A stretch of 25,499 nucleotides of DNA, taken from an uncultured Prevotella sp. Lineage in GTDB: Bacteria; Bacteroidota; Bacteroidia; Bacteroidales; Bacteroidaceae. The translations under genes were made by a program, and so were the position numbers. The first letter of the stretch is position 1; each line of letters starts with the position of its first letter. The stretch is taken from contig CAMOQW010000016.1 in the NCBI GenBank assembly GCA_946623195.1, forward strand, positions 1 through 25,499, written 5' to 3'. Positions 7,895 to 15,709 of the stretch are shown piece after piece. The notes below the pieces were generated by a model. It was not told the origin of the DNA. It made no database searches and saw nothing but the letters and a program-made list of their open reading frames with translations.

Positions 7895-9199
7895 ATGAAG
7901 AAAAATGCCCTTACGCTATTGCTGCTGCTGATATTGTCAGGCTGTCTGCCTACAATGGCTCAGATTCGTGGCAACAACATCAATGTGACGGTGGTTCCCG
8001 ACCATCAGGACTGGAACTACAAGGTAGGACAGACAGCCCAGTTCACGGTCAGTGTCACCAAGTCGTCCACCTTATTAAATAATATAACCGTCGACTTTGA
8101 GGCCGGTCCTGAGATGTATCCTGATGTAAAGAAACAGGACGTGGTGCTGAAAGACGGTACGATGACCTGGAAGGGAAAGATGGCGAAGCCCGGTTTCTAT
8201 CGGCTGACGGTGACAGCCCACGTTGGCGGCAAGGATTATAAGGGATCGTGTACGGCAGCCTTCTCGCCCGAGCTGCTACAGCCAACAACGGTAGAACCGA
8301 AGGATTTCGACCAGTTCTGGTCGAGGACCCTGGAAGAGGCTCGTTGGACGGCCCTGAACCCCCAGCGCGAACTGTTGCCCGAGCGCAGCAGTGAGTCGGT
8401 GAACGTCTATCAGGTGTCGTTTCAGAACATCCGTTGGGGTTCGCGAACTTATGGCATCCTGAGCGTTCCCACCAAGCCCGGCAAGTATCCAGCCTTGTTG
8501 CGAGTGCCCGGAGCCGGTGTGCGTCCCTATAGCGGCGACACCTATACGGCCCCTGGCAAGGCCATCGTGCTGGAAATAGGCATTCACGGAGTGGATGTCA
8601 CGCAGCCCCAGATTTTTTATGACAATCTGATGAACGGTGCTCTGAACTGCTATTGGGACTTCGGCATGGACAACCGCGACCGTTCTTACTACAAGCGTGT
8701 GGTGGTGGGCTGTGTGCGTGCCGTCGACTATATTGCCTCGCTGCCTGAGTGGGACGGAAAGACCATCGGCGTGACGGGCTCCAGTCAGGGGGGCTTCCTG
8801 TCGTATGCCACAGCAGCCCTCGACAAGCGTATCACCTTCGTGGCTGCCGTTCATCCCGCCCTCTGCGACCATACAGCATCGCTACAGGGAATAGCCTGTG
8901 GTTGGCCGCACTACTTCTATCAAATGAAGAATGAAGAATTAAGAATGAAGAATAGTATGGTGGAGACCTCGCGCTATTACGACGGTGTGAACTTCGTGCG
9001 CCGCATCCAATGCCCCACGTGGGTGTCGTTCGGCTATAACGACGATGTCGTGCCGCCCACTACGGCCTATGCTACCTATAACACGCTGCAGTGTCCCAAG
9101 ACGCTGAGCATCTATCAGCAGACCGCCCACTTCTGGTATCAGGAGCAGTGGGACGAGTGGCTGCAATGGATGAAGACACAAATGAATATAGAGCAATGA
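7895..9199 (+). CDS. Secreted acetyl-esterase of the AXE1/CE7-like alpha/beta-hydrolase family
   Basis: The 434-residue product starts with an export signal (LLILSGCLPTMAQ). The LSGC could be a lipobox (Cys17), although cleavage by signal peptidase I after MAQ is also possible. An N-terminal beta-domain (about 27-125) precedes an alpha/beta-hydrolase domain. The nucleophile is Ser297 in GVTGSSQGGF, the acid is probably Asp384 in GYNDDVVPP, and the His is His412 in QQTAHFWYQ, matching the acetyl xylan esterase (AXE1) pattern. Being first in a mannanase operon, it most likely removes acetyl groups from acetylated mannan or glucomannan, which is an inference. An A-rich heptamer repeat is read in frame as MKNEELRMKN at residues 344-353, between the nucleophile and the acid. 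Its stop overlaps the mannanase start. Confidence 0.85.
   Translation: MKKNALTLLLLLILSGCLPTMAQIRGNNINVTVVPDHQDWNYKVGQTAQFTVSVTKSSTLLNNITVDFEAGPEMYPDVKKQDVVLKDGTMTWKGKMAKPGFYRLTVTAHVGGKDYKGSCTAAFSPELLQPTTVEPKDFDQFWSRTLEEARWTALNPQRELLPERSSESVNVYQVSFQNIRWGSRTYGILSVPTKPGKYPALLRVPGAGVRPYSGDTYTAPGKAIVLEIGIHGVDVTQPQIFYDNLMNGALNCYWDFGMDNRDRSYYKRVVVGCVRAVDYIASLPEWDGKTIGVTGSSQGGFLSYATAALDKRITFVAAVHPALCDHTASLQGIACGWPHYFYQMKNEELRMKNSMVETSRYYDGVNFVRRIQCPTWVSFGYNDDVVPPTTAYATYNTLQCPKTLSIYQQTAHFWYQEQWDEWLQWMKTQMNIEQ
8925..8952 (+). repeat. Four tandem heptamers inside the esterase gene
   Basis: The sequence is TGAAGAA, TGAAGAA, TTAAGAA, TGAAGAA, four 7-bp units in a row. It is much richer in A than the surrounding GC-rich coding sequence. 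It reads through in frame and adds a charged peptide to the esterase. Similar AAGAAT/TAAGAAT strings are familiar to me from Bacteroidales intergenic DNA, so this may be a captured intergenic-type repeat. Confidence 0.75.
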
Positions 9200-10305
9200 A
9201 AAACGTTGTATTTATGATTGGTGCAGCCTTGATGATGGCTGCCTGTGGCCCGAAGGCCGTAGTAGAGAAGACGCTTAGTGAGCAACTGGCAGACAGGCTG
9301 CAGACTCTTCAGCAGCGAGGTTATATGATGGGACACCAGGACGATCCGTTCTATGGTGTCACGTGGGATGGCACCTACGTCAGTGCTGAACCGCTGGATT
9401 CGAGCGACGTGCTCCGTACCGTCGGCGACTATCCTGCCGTGATGGGTTTCGACCTGGGCGGCATCGAGATGGGTGATGCCAGGAATCTGGACAGCGTACC
9501 CTTCTCGCGCATTCATGATGAACTGATAGCTCACTGCGAACGCGGGGGCATCGTCACCCTGAGCTGGCATCCGCGCAATCCCCGTACTGGCGGCACGGCA
9601 TGGGATGTCACCGACTCTACCGTCGTCAGGAACGTATTGCCCGGTGGCGAACAGCACGACAAGTTCCAGACCTGGATGCAGCGTGTCGGCGACTTTATAG
9701 CCGACCTCAAGACGAGTGACGGCCAACCCGTTCCTGTCATCTTCCGACCCTGGCACGAGAACAATGGCTCGTGGTTCTGGTGGGGACAGAAGCTCTGCAC
9801 CGACGACGAATTCCGTGCCCTGTGGAACATGCTGCAGGACTATCTGCGCGACGAGCGCAGTTTTTCCAACCTTTTGTGGAGTTATTCGCCCAACCTCGAT
9901 GGCGGCTGGACTGAAGAGCGCTTCCTGCAACGCTATCCCGGCAACGACCGCGTGACGCTGATAGGCGAGGATGCTTATCAGTGGGGTACGGAAGAGGACT
10001 TCAAGACGGCCCTGACTGCCGACCTTGACTATCTCTGTGACTTCGCCAAGCGGAACGACAAGTTGTTTGCCATCACGGAGTGTGGACTGAAGAACATGCC
10101 CGACTCAACGTGGTGGACGCGTGTGCTGAAACCCATCATGGATCAGTATCCCATCAGCTATTTCCTCTTGTGGCGCAACTATCGGGAGGAATATTTCGGT
10201 CCGGCCCCCGAACTGCCCTGTGCTGCCGACTTCCGCCAGCTGTATGAGGCTGAGAATACGCTGTTCCTGAACGACATAAAAGATATTAAAACAAATAATA
10301 AATGA
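9196..10305 (+). CDS. GH26 endo-beta-1,4-mannanase, lipoprotein
   Basis: I place the start at 9196, where ATG overlaps the esterase stop (ATGA). From there the product has 369 residues and a clear lipoprotein signal (LMMAACGPK, Cys17), whereas a longer reading from 9091 would bury it. The GH26 fold is shown by the general acid/base Glu188 in [15 protein letters not shown] and the nucleophile Glu295 in [10 protein letters not shown]. Supporting features are the substrate-site segment [10 protein letters not shown] and [10 protein letters not shown]26 enzymes hydrolyse beta-1,4-mannosidic bonds, many releasing mannobiose, and in the Bacteroides fragilis counterpart operon such an enzyme feeds the epimerase/phosphorylase pair. 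It has no extra binding domain. Its stop overlaps the next start by ATGA, so translation is probably coupled. Confidence 0.93.
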   Translation: MKNVVFMIGAALMMAACGPKAVVEKTLSEQLADRLQTLQQRGYMMGHQDDPFYGVTWDGTYVSAEPLDSSDVLRTVGDYPAVMGFDLGGIEMGDARNLDSVPFSRIHDELIAHCERGGIVTLSWHPRNPRTGGTAWDVTDSTVVRNVLPGGEQHDKFQTWMQRVGDFIADLKTSDGQPVPVIFRPWHENNGSWFWWGQKLCTDDEFRALWNMLQDYLRDERSFSNLLWSYSPNLDGGWTEERFLQRYPGNDRVTLIGEDAYQWGTEEDFKTALTADLDYLCDFAKRNDKLFAITECGLKNMPDSTWWTRVLKPIMDQYPISYFLLWRNYREEYFGPAPELPCAADFRQLYEAENTLFLNDIKDIKTNNK

Positions 10306-11468
10306 GCAATTTTGGTGAAAGAGTAAAGGCGCTCAGGGCTCATCATGAGGAGCTGCTGTCGCGCAAGAATGAACCCGTAGAGTGGGGGAATGGCATCTAT
10401 GAAAAATATAAGTATCCGGTAGTGACTGCCGAGCATGTGCCCTTGGAGTGGAAATACGACTTCAACGAGCACGACAACCCCTATCTGATGCAGCGCATCA
10501 TGTGTAATGCCGCCCTGAACTCAGGTGCCATCAAGTGGGGCGACAAGTATGTGCTTGTGGTGCGCGTGGAAGGAGCCGACCGTAAGTCGTTCTTCGCCGT
10601 CGCTGAATCGCCCAACGGCATCGATAACTTCCGCTTCTGGGACGAACCCGTCACCATGCCTGATGATGTGATTCCCGCTACCAACATCTACGACATGCGC
10701 ATCACGCAGCACGAGGATGGCTGGATTTACGGCGTGTTCTGTGCCGAACGTCACGACGACTCCCAGCCCGGCAACCTCTCGGCAGCCACCGCTACGGCCG
10801 CCATAGCCCGCACCAAGGACCTGAAGACCTGGTACCGCCTGCCTGACCTGAAGACCCGTTCGCAACAGCGTAACGTAGTGCTCCATCCCGAGTTTGTTGA
10901 CGGCAAGTATGCCTTCTACACCCGTCCTCAGGACGGCTTCATCGATACCGGCAGCGGAGGTGGTATCGGTTGGGCACTGGTCGATGACATCACCCATGCC
11001 GAAATCCGCGAGGAGACCATCATCTATGAGCGCAAGTATCACACCATCACCGAGGTGAAGAATGGCGAAGGCCCGCATCCCATCAAAACTCCCAGTGGCT
11101 GGCTCCATCTGGCTCACGGCGTGCGTGCTACGGCCGACGGTCTGCGCTATGTGCTCTATATGTATATGACCGCCCTCGATGACCCCACCCGGGTGATAGC
11201 CCGTCCAGGCGGCTACTTCCTTGTTCCCGAGGGCGACGAGTACCTGGGTGACGTGATGAATGTGGCTTTTGCCAACGGCTGGATTGCCGACCCCGACGGC
11301 CGTGTGTTCATTTACTACGCCTCTGCCGACACCCGTATGCATGTCGCCACATCGACCATCGACAGGCTGGTAGACTATTGCATGAACACCCCCGAAGACG
11401 GCCTCTGTACCGCTGCTTCCGTGGAAACCATTAAGAAACTAATTGCAAAAAACAAACAACATGGCTAA
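10302..11468 (+). CDS. GH130 4-O-beta-D-mannosyl-D-glucose phosphorylase
   Basis: The 388-residue cytoplasmic protein has no signal peptide and is close in length to the characterised B. fragilis mannosylglucose phosphorylase (about 390). It shows the GH130 five-bladed propeller motifs, including [18 protein letters not shown]. The segment [16 protein letters not shown] contains Asp131, the position of the proposed general acid in the B. fragilis enzyme. [13 protein letters not shown] and [20 protein letters not shown] are also present. It is expected to convert mannosylglucose and phosphate to mannose-1-phosphate and glucose. The neighbouring epimerase would supply the substrate. It overlaps the mannanase stop by 4 bases and the transporter start by 8 bases. 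A related mannobiose-phosphorylase specificity cannot be excluded from sequence alone. Confidence 0.92.
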   Translation: MSNFGERVKALRAHHEELLSRKNEPVEWGNGIYEKYKYPVVTAEHVPLEWKYDFNEHDNPYLMQRIMCNAALNSGAIKWGDKYVLVVRVEGADRKSFFAVAESPNGIDNFRFWDEPVTMPDDVIPATNIYDMRITQHEDGWIYGVFCAERHDDSQPGNLSAATATAAIARTKDLKTWYRLPDLKTRSQQRNVVLHPEFVDGKYAFYTRPQDGFIDTGSGGGIGWALVDDITHAEIREETIIYERKYHTITEVKNGEGPHPIKTPSGWLHLAHGVRATADGLRYVLYMYMTALDDPTRVIARPGGYFLVPEGDEYLGDVMNVAFANGWIADPDGRVFIYYASADTRMHVATSTIDRLVDYCMNTPEDGLCTAASVETIKKLIAKNKQHG

Positions 11469-12864
11469 ATCAACCTTAAAAGAAAAAATCGGCTATGGCT
11501 TTGGCGATATGTCGTCCAGCATGTTCTGGAAAATCTTTTCCTACTACCTGCCGTTCTTCTACAGCAACATCTTCGGACTCTCGCTGGTCGACGCCGGTGT
11601 GCTGGTGCTGGTCACACGAATATGGGATGCTGTGTCCGACCCCATGATGGGTGTCATCTCCGATCGTACCCAGACCAAGTGGGGCAAGTATCGCCCCTAT
11701 CTGCTCTGGGTAGCACCCTTCTTCTCCATTTGCGGCATCCTGCTGTTCACCACCCCCGACCTTGACTATGGCGGCAAGCTCATCTGGGCATACGTTACCT
11801 ACATCTTGATGATGACCGTATATACCGGCATCAACGTACCATACGGGGCCATGCTGGGAGTGATGACCGACGACTCCAACGAGAAGACCGTCTTCTCGTC
11901 CTTCCGTATGTTTTTTGCCTACGGCGGCTCGTTCGTCTCACTGTTCCTGTGGGAACCCCTCACCAACCTCTTTGGCGGCTATAACACCTCCGGGGGCTGG
12001 TTCTGGGCCATGGTGCTCATCGCTGCAGCCTGCTTCGTCATGTTCCTCCTCTGCTTCATGATGACCCGTGAGCACCTGAAGACTGTTTCCACCGTCTCTG
12101 TGGGCAGCGACTTCAAGGCGTTGCTCAGCAACAAACCCTGGTGGCTGCTCATTGGCGCCGCTCTGTGCTTCAACCTGTTCAATACCGTTCGTGGTGCCAC
12201 GGTGGCCTATTTCTTCCAGGACATCATCGGTCCCCACGTCAGCCTGGCCTTCTTCGCCATCACCTTCGCCTTCTATGCCGGCCTCTTCCTGGGCGTCGGC
12301 GAGGTCAGCAACATGGTGGGCGTGGCCTCCTGCGTGCCCATTGCCAACAAGTTGGGCAAAAAGACCACTTTCATCCTTGTCAATGGTTCGCTGGTGGTGC
12401 TCAGCATTCTGTTCTTCTTCATCCCCTGCACGCCTACGGGCTATTGGCTGATGCTTATCTTCCAAGTGCTCATCTCCATCCTGACGGGTATCATGTCGCC
12501 GCTGGTATGGTCGATGTATGCTGACGTCAGCGACTATGCCGAGTTGCAGTTCAAGACAGCCTCTACGGGTCTTATCTTCTCCAGTTCGTCAATGGCCCAG
12601 AAGTTTGGCGGTGCCATTGGTGGTGCTGCCGTGCTGTGGTTACTCTCCGGCTTCGGCTACGTCACAGACCCCGATCTGTTGGCCCAGGGACATGTTGTCC
12701 AGCCCGACAGTGCGCTGACCTGCCTGCGGTGGCTCATGAGTTTCATTCCCGCCTGTGTGGCACTGTGCTCTATGTGCATCGTCTGGTTCTATCCCCTTAC
12801 CACCGAGCGCATCCGTGCCATCAGTGCTGAACTGAAGGACATCCGTGCTATCAACGAGGACTGA
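11461..12864 (+). CDS. GPH-family sugar:cation symporter (MFS)
   Basis: The start is taken at 11461 ([16 protein letters not shown]), the usual start of this family, giving 467 residues. A start 18 bases earlier would add only MQKTNN. The family signature [19 protein letters not shown] followed by [11 protein letters not shown] is present near residues 52-83, and about twelve hydrophobic spans follow. Members of the glycoside-pentoside-hexuronide family carry oligosaccharides across the inner membrane with a cation. Between a mannosylglucose phosphorylase and a 2-epimerase, the likely cargo is mannobiose or longer manno-oligosaccharides. It overlaps the upstream gene by 8 bases and is followed by the epimerase after one base. 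Confidence 0.92.
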   Translation: MAKSTLKEKIGYGFGDMSSSMFWKIFSYYLPFFYSNIFGLSLVDAGVLVLVTRIWDAVSDPMMGVISDRTQTKWGKYRPYLLWVAPFFSICGILLFTTPDLDYGGKLIWAYVTYILMMTVYTGINVPYGAMLGVMTDDSNEKTVFSSFRMFFAYGGSFVSLFLWEPLTNLFGGYNTSGGWFWAMVLIAAACFVMFLLCFMMTREHLKTVSTVSVGSDFKALLSNKPWWLLIGAALCFNLFNTVRGATVAYFFQDIIGPHVSLAFFAITFAFYAGLFLGVGEVSNMVGVASCVPIANKLGKKTTFILVNGSLVVLSILFFFIPCTPTGYWLMLIFQVLISILTGIMSPLVWSMYADVSDYAELQFKTASTGLIFSSSSMAQKFGGAIGGAAVLWLLSGFGYVTDPDLLAQGHVVQPDSALTCLRWLMSFIPACVALCSMCIVWFYPLTTERIRAISAELKDIRAINED

Positions 12865-12865
12865 T

Positions 12866-14164
12866 ATGGATATCGAAACACTCAGACGAGAGATGCTGGA
12901 TGTCGTCCGGAATAATATCCTGCATTTTTGGCAGACCCGGATGGTAGACAACGAGCATGGCGGTTTCTATGGCCGCATCGATGGTCATGAGGTGCTGCAC
13001 CCTGATGCTGAGAAGGGTGCCATCCTCAATGCCCGCATTCTCTGGAGCTTCTCTGCTGCCTATCGCGTGCTCTCACATGTCAAAATCCCAGAAGCTCAAT
13101 CCTATCTTGACACCGCCACACGTGCCAAAGACTATTTCATCGAACACTTCATCGACCCTGAGTATGGGGGCGTTTATTGGAGTCTTGACAGCGAGGGACG
13201 CCCTTTGGATACCAAGAAACAGTTCTATGCCATCGGATTCGCCATCTATGGCTTATCCGAATACGCCCGGGCCACCGGCGACCGCGAAGCCCTCGACTAT
13301 GCCCTGCAACTCTTCGACTGCATCGAACAGCATGCCTTCGACCACCGGTACAACGGCTATATAGAGGCTATGACGCGCGACTGGCAACCCATTGCCGACA
13401 TGCGGCTCTCCGAACTCGATGCCAACTATCCCAAGTCGCAGAACACGCATCTGCACATCATCGAGCCCTACGCCAACCTCTACCGCTGCCTGAAGGAACT
13501 GCGTGCTCCCGAATCGTGCAGCTACGTTCCGGCCATCGGCTCTGTGCTACCCATTGACGTCTCTGTTCCTGACGACATAATGACCCGCGTGGAGGCTGCA
13601 CTCCGCAACATCATCGGTATCTTCACCGACAGGATCCTCAATCCTGAGACCCACCACCTCGACCTTTTCTTCGATATGGACTGGACGCGTGAGGCAGGCC
13701 GCTTGGAGAGCTATGGCCACGACATCGAGTGCTCGTGGCTACTCCATGAGGCAGCCCTCGTCTTGGGCGACCCCTATGTGCTGGAGCGCGTGGAACCCAT
13801 AGTCCGCATGGTGGCTAAGGCCAGCGAGAAAGGTCTGCGCCCCGATGGGTCCATGATTCACGAGGCTAACCTCGATACCGGTCATGTTGACGATGACCTG
13901 CACTGGTGGGTGCAAGCCGAGAACGTGGTGGGCTGGTTCAACCTCTACCAGCACTTCGGCGACGACGATGCCCTGCAGAAAGCCTATCGCTGCTGGCACT
14001 ACATCAAGACCCAGCTCATCGACTATGAGAACGGCGAGTGGCACTGGAGCCGCCATTCCGACGGTACGCTGAATACTGTTGACGACAAGGCCGGCTTTTG
14101 GAAGTGTCCCTACCACAACAGTCGTATGTGTCTGGAAATTATTGAGCGCTCCGAGGCAATGTAA
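12866..14164 (+). CDS. Cellobiose/mannobiose 2-epimerase (AGE family)
   Basis: The start at 12866 comes one base after the symporter stop and gives 432 residues. An in-frame ATG 21 bases earlier is less likely. The (alpha/alpha)6-barrel family is recognised by the motifs WSFSAAYR, KKQFYAIGFAIYGLSEYA, NTHLHIIEPYANLYR, ESYGHDIECSWLLHEA, DLHWWVQAENVVGWFNLYQ and FWKCPYHNSRM. The active-site histidines would be His197, His285 and His417, by analogy with Rhodothermus and Bacteroides enzymes. It would turn mannobiose into mannosylglucose, the substrate of the adjacent GH130 phosphorylase. The protein is longer than the usual 390-412 residues, mainly because of an extra stretch of about 24 residues (214-237, APESCSYVPAIG onward) after the NLYR helix. 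Confidence 0.92.
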   Translation: MDIETLRREMLDVVRNNILHFWQTRMVDNEHGGFYGRIDGHEVLHPDAEKGAILNARILWSFSAAYRVLSHVKIPEAQSYLDTATRAKDYFIEHFIDPEYGGVYWSLDSEGRPLDTKKQFYAIGFAIYGLSEYARATGDREALDYALQLFDCIEQHAFDHRYNGYIEAMTRDWQPIADMRLSELDANYPKSQNTHLHIIEPYANLYRCLKELRAPESCSYVPAIGSVLPIDVSVPDDIMTRVEAALRNIIGIFTDRILNPETHHLDLFFDMDWTREAGRLESYGHDIECSWLLHEAALVLGDPYVLERVEPIVRMVAKASEKGLRPDGSMIHEANLDTGHVDDDLHWWVQAENVVGWFNLYQHFGDDDALQKAYRCWHYIKTQLIDYENGEWHWSRHSDGTLNTVDDKAGFWKCPYHNSRMCLEIIERSEAM

Positions 14165-14167
14165 CCG

Positions 14168-14665
14168 ATGATGAAGAATTTTTTGCTGCTTATGCTCTGT
14201 GTGCTGCTATGCCTGACGTGGGTCGGGTGTAGCAGCATCATTGATGATGAGGAGACGGTGGAGCGGGTGACGGTGGGCGACCGGGTGCCCGTGTTGACGG
14301 TGGATGTTGTGGACAATGGGGATCATAAGACCTTCACGACTGAACGGCTGACGGGCGAGACGGTCATCGTGCTGTTTCATACCACCTGCCCGGACTGCCA
14401 GCGTGAACTGCCGAGGCTGAACGAATACTACCTGGAGCACAAGGCAGAGGCAGGGTTCCAGATGATAGCCATCAGCAGGGCCGAGGGCGAGGAAGAGGTG
14501 GCCCGGTTCTGGAAAGAGCAGAAGTTGCAGATTCCGTATTCAGCACAACCAGACCGGAGGGTGTATGAACTGTTTGCTTCGTCAGTGATTCCACGCGTGT
14601 ATTTCTGCAACGCCCGGGGTATTGTGACGCGTATCTATGTGGAGAAGCTGCCGGATGCGCTCTAA
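14168..14665 (+). CDS. TlpA/ResA-like thioredoxin-fold lipoprotein
   Basis: The 165-residue product has a lipoprotein signal (LTWVGCSS, Cys21) and a thioredoxin fold with the redox motif CPDC (Cys74, Cys77) in LFHTTCPDCQRELPRLNEYY. A cis-proline site lies near Pro142 (SSVIPRVYF). It is therefore an envelope thiol-disulfide oxidoreductase of the AhpC/TSA-Redoxin type, about as long as a minimal TlpA domain. It starts 3 bases after the epimerase stop, so it seems to be the last gene of the mannan operon. Its role there is unknown. Re-reducing or protecting secreted proteins is one guess, and simple read-through grouping is another. Confidence 0.85.
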   Translation: MMKNFLLLMLCVLLCLTWVGCSSIIDDEETVERVTVGDRVPVLTVDVVDNGDHKTFTTERLTGETVIVLFHTTCPDCQRELPRLNEYYLEHKAEAGFQMIAISRAEGEEEVARFWKEQKLQIPYSAQPDRRVYELFASSVIPRVYFCNARGIVTRIYVEKLPDAL

Positions 14666-14689
14666 ACTGCGGTCTTAGGTTATTTGGCG

Positions 14690-14717
14690 AGAAAACCCCA
14701 AATTCTTTTGGTTTTCT
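14690..14717 (+). terminator. Possible weak terminator hairpin after the mannan operon
   Basis: AGAAAACC (14690-14697) pairs perfectly with GGTTTTCT (14710-14717), and the inner CCAAA/TTTGG (14698-14702 with 14707-14711) can form an alternative stem. The following bases TCTCACTTATTCG are only partly T-rich, so termination would be weak. The right arm overlaps the -33 TTTG of the next promoter. Confidence 0.3.
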
Positions 14718-14738
14718 TCTCACTTATTCGTACCTTTG
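14707..14738 (+). promoter_or_regulatory. Promoter of the exbB-exbD operon
   Basis: TTTG at 14707-14710 and TACCTTTG at 14731-14738 are separated by exactly 20 bases. This matches the Bacteroidetes housekeeping promoter (TTTG, 19-21 bases, TAnnTTTG). Transcription would begin about 10-15 bases before the exbB ATG at 14759, so the leader is very short. The match argues that the upstream reading frame from 14684 is not the true protein start. Confidence 0.75.
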
Positions 14739-14758
14739 CGGCCAAATTGACGAAAGAT

Positions 14759-15586
14759 ATGAAAAGGATACTCATGTTGTTGATACTGTCGGCAGCATTC
14801 TTCGGAAGCGTGAAGGCAGCCCCAGAAGCAGCCGGAGCTGCCGACTCGGTGGAAGTGGCCGTGAACGACACGCTGACGGCAGACTCGGCGATGGCACTCA
14901 TCGACGCCGACCTTGAAGGCCCCGATGCTGACACTGAGGGCGGCGGACTGCACAAGCAACTGAAGCGTAAGTTCATGGAGGGTTCGGCCTTCTATATGTC
15001 GCTGGTAGCCCTGGCCTTGGTGCTGGGTTTGGCCTTCTGTATTGAGCGCATCATCTACTTGACGCTGTCGGAGATTAATGCCAGGAAACTGATGAAGGAT
15101 ATTGATGCCCGACTGGAACAGCAGGACGTGGAGGGAGCGAAAGCCATCTGCCGCGATACCCGGGGACCCGTAGCCAGCATCTGCTATCAGGGATTGCTGC
15201 ACATCCAGGATCCCTTGGACCAGATAGACCGCCAACTGACCAACTACGGGACGGTGCAGATATCAAACATGGAGAAAGGCTGCTCGTGGATACGACTCTT
15301 CATAGCCGTGGCCCCCTCGTTAGGATTCCTGGGCACCGTGATTGGCATGGTGATGGCCTTCGACCGTATCCAGTCAGCCGGCGACATCAGTCCCACCATC
15401 GTTGCCGAGGGTATGAAGGTGGCCCTGATTACCACCATCTTCGGTATCATTGTGGCCATCGTGCTGCAGTTCTTCTACAGCTACATTCTTTCCAAGATAG
15501 AACGCCTGACCTCGCAGATGGAGGAGAGTGCCATCTCGCTGATAGATTCCATTACCCAATATAAAAACGCGAAGAACAATGGCTGA
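14759..15586 (+). CDS. exbB: ExbB/TolQ/MotA-family proton channel protein
   Basis: The ATG at 14759 is chosen because the promoter core lies just before it and it opens a signal-like N-terminus (MKRILMLLILSAAFFGSVKA). The product has 275 residues. After that signal comes an acidic, Ala-rich stretch of about 55 residues, then the three ExbB membrane spans at about 78-98, 178-202 and 218-243. The conserved loop/TM2 sequence is AVAPSLGFLGTVIGMVMAF and the TM3 segment is GMKVALITTIFGIIVAIVLQFFY. ExbB and ExbD form the motor that energises TonB and so drives SusC-type transporters. The gene overlaps the small ORF that follows by 8 bases. The N-terminal periplasmic extension is longer than in E. 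coli ExbB, and I have seen this arrangement in other Bacteroidetes proteins. Confidence 0.92.
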   Translation: MKRILMLLILSAAFFGSVKAAPEAAGAADSVEVAVNDTLTADSAMALIDADLEGPDADTEGGGLHKQLKRKFMEGSAFYMSLVALALVLGLAFCIERIIYLTLSEINARKLMKDIDARLEQQDVEGAKAICRDTRGPVASICYQGLLHIQDPLDQIDRQLTNYGTVQISNMEKGCSWIRLFIAVAPSLGFLGTVIGMVMAFDRIQSAGDISPTIVAEGMKVALITTIFGIIVAIVLQFFYSYILSKIERLTSQMEESAISLIDSITQYKNAKNNG

Positions 15587-15701
15587 AGCAGGTAATTTCA
15601 TGTTGGCAGAGGTCATGCTGTGGCTTATGTATATCGCCCTGGGCGTGGCAGTGGTAGTTACCATTGTATCGGCCGTTCGCTCGTTCTGGCTCAACAAATA
15701 G
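15579..15701 (+). CDS. Small single-span membrane protein in the exb operon (40 aa)
   Basis: An ATG at 15579 overlaps the exbB stop and opens a 40-codon frame ending in TAG at 15699-15701, 8 bases before the first exbD. The product begins MAEAGNFMLAEVMLWLMYIA and ends VVTIVSAVRSFWLNK. It has one long hydrophobic span (about residues 8-32), an acidic N-terminus and a basic C-terminus. No homolog is recognised. Its overlap with exbB and close spacing to exbD suggest it is translated, and it could be an accessory subunit of the Exb motor. A longer exbD reading frame (from 15620) runs through the same bases but would lack the normal ExbD start, so I favour the small gene. Confidence 0.65.
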   Translation: MAEAGNFMLAEVMLWLMYIALGVAVVVTIVSAVRSFWLNK

Positions 15702-15709
15702 TCACGTTC

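Noticed and set aside
9091..9195. N-terminal extension of the lipoprotein mannanase from 9091
   Set aside because: It would put 35 residues in front of a complete lipoprotein signal peptide. The ATG at 9196 overlaps the upstream stop, as is typical in this operon.
10521..11342. Long minus-strand open frame (273 codons) opposite the GH130 gene
   Set aside because: It is a mirror of a strongly supported coding sequence in GC-rich DNA, its product is low in recognisable motifs, and it has no promoter or neighbour logic. The same applies to 1844-2506 (+), 5791-6474 (+), 8276-8872 (-), 9139-9930 (-), 15374-16216 (-) and 23618-24271 (+).
14684..14758. N-terminal extension of ExbB from 14684
   Set aside because: The extra 25 codons lie over a consensus promoter, and the downstream ATG opens a normal signal sequence.
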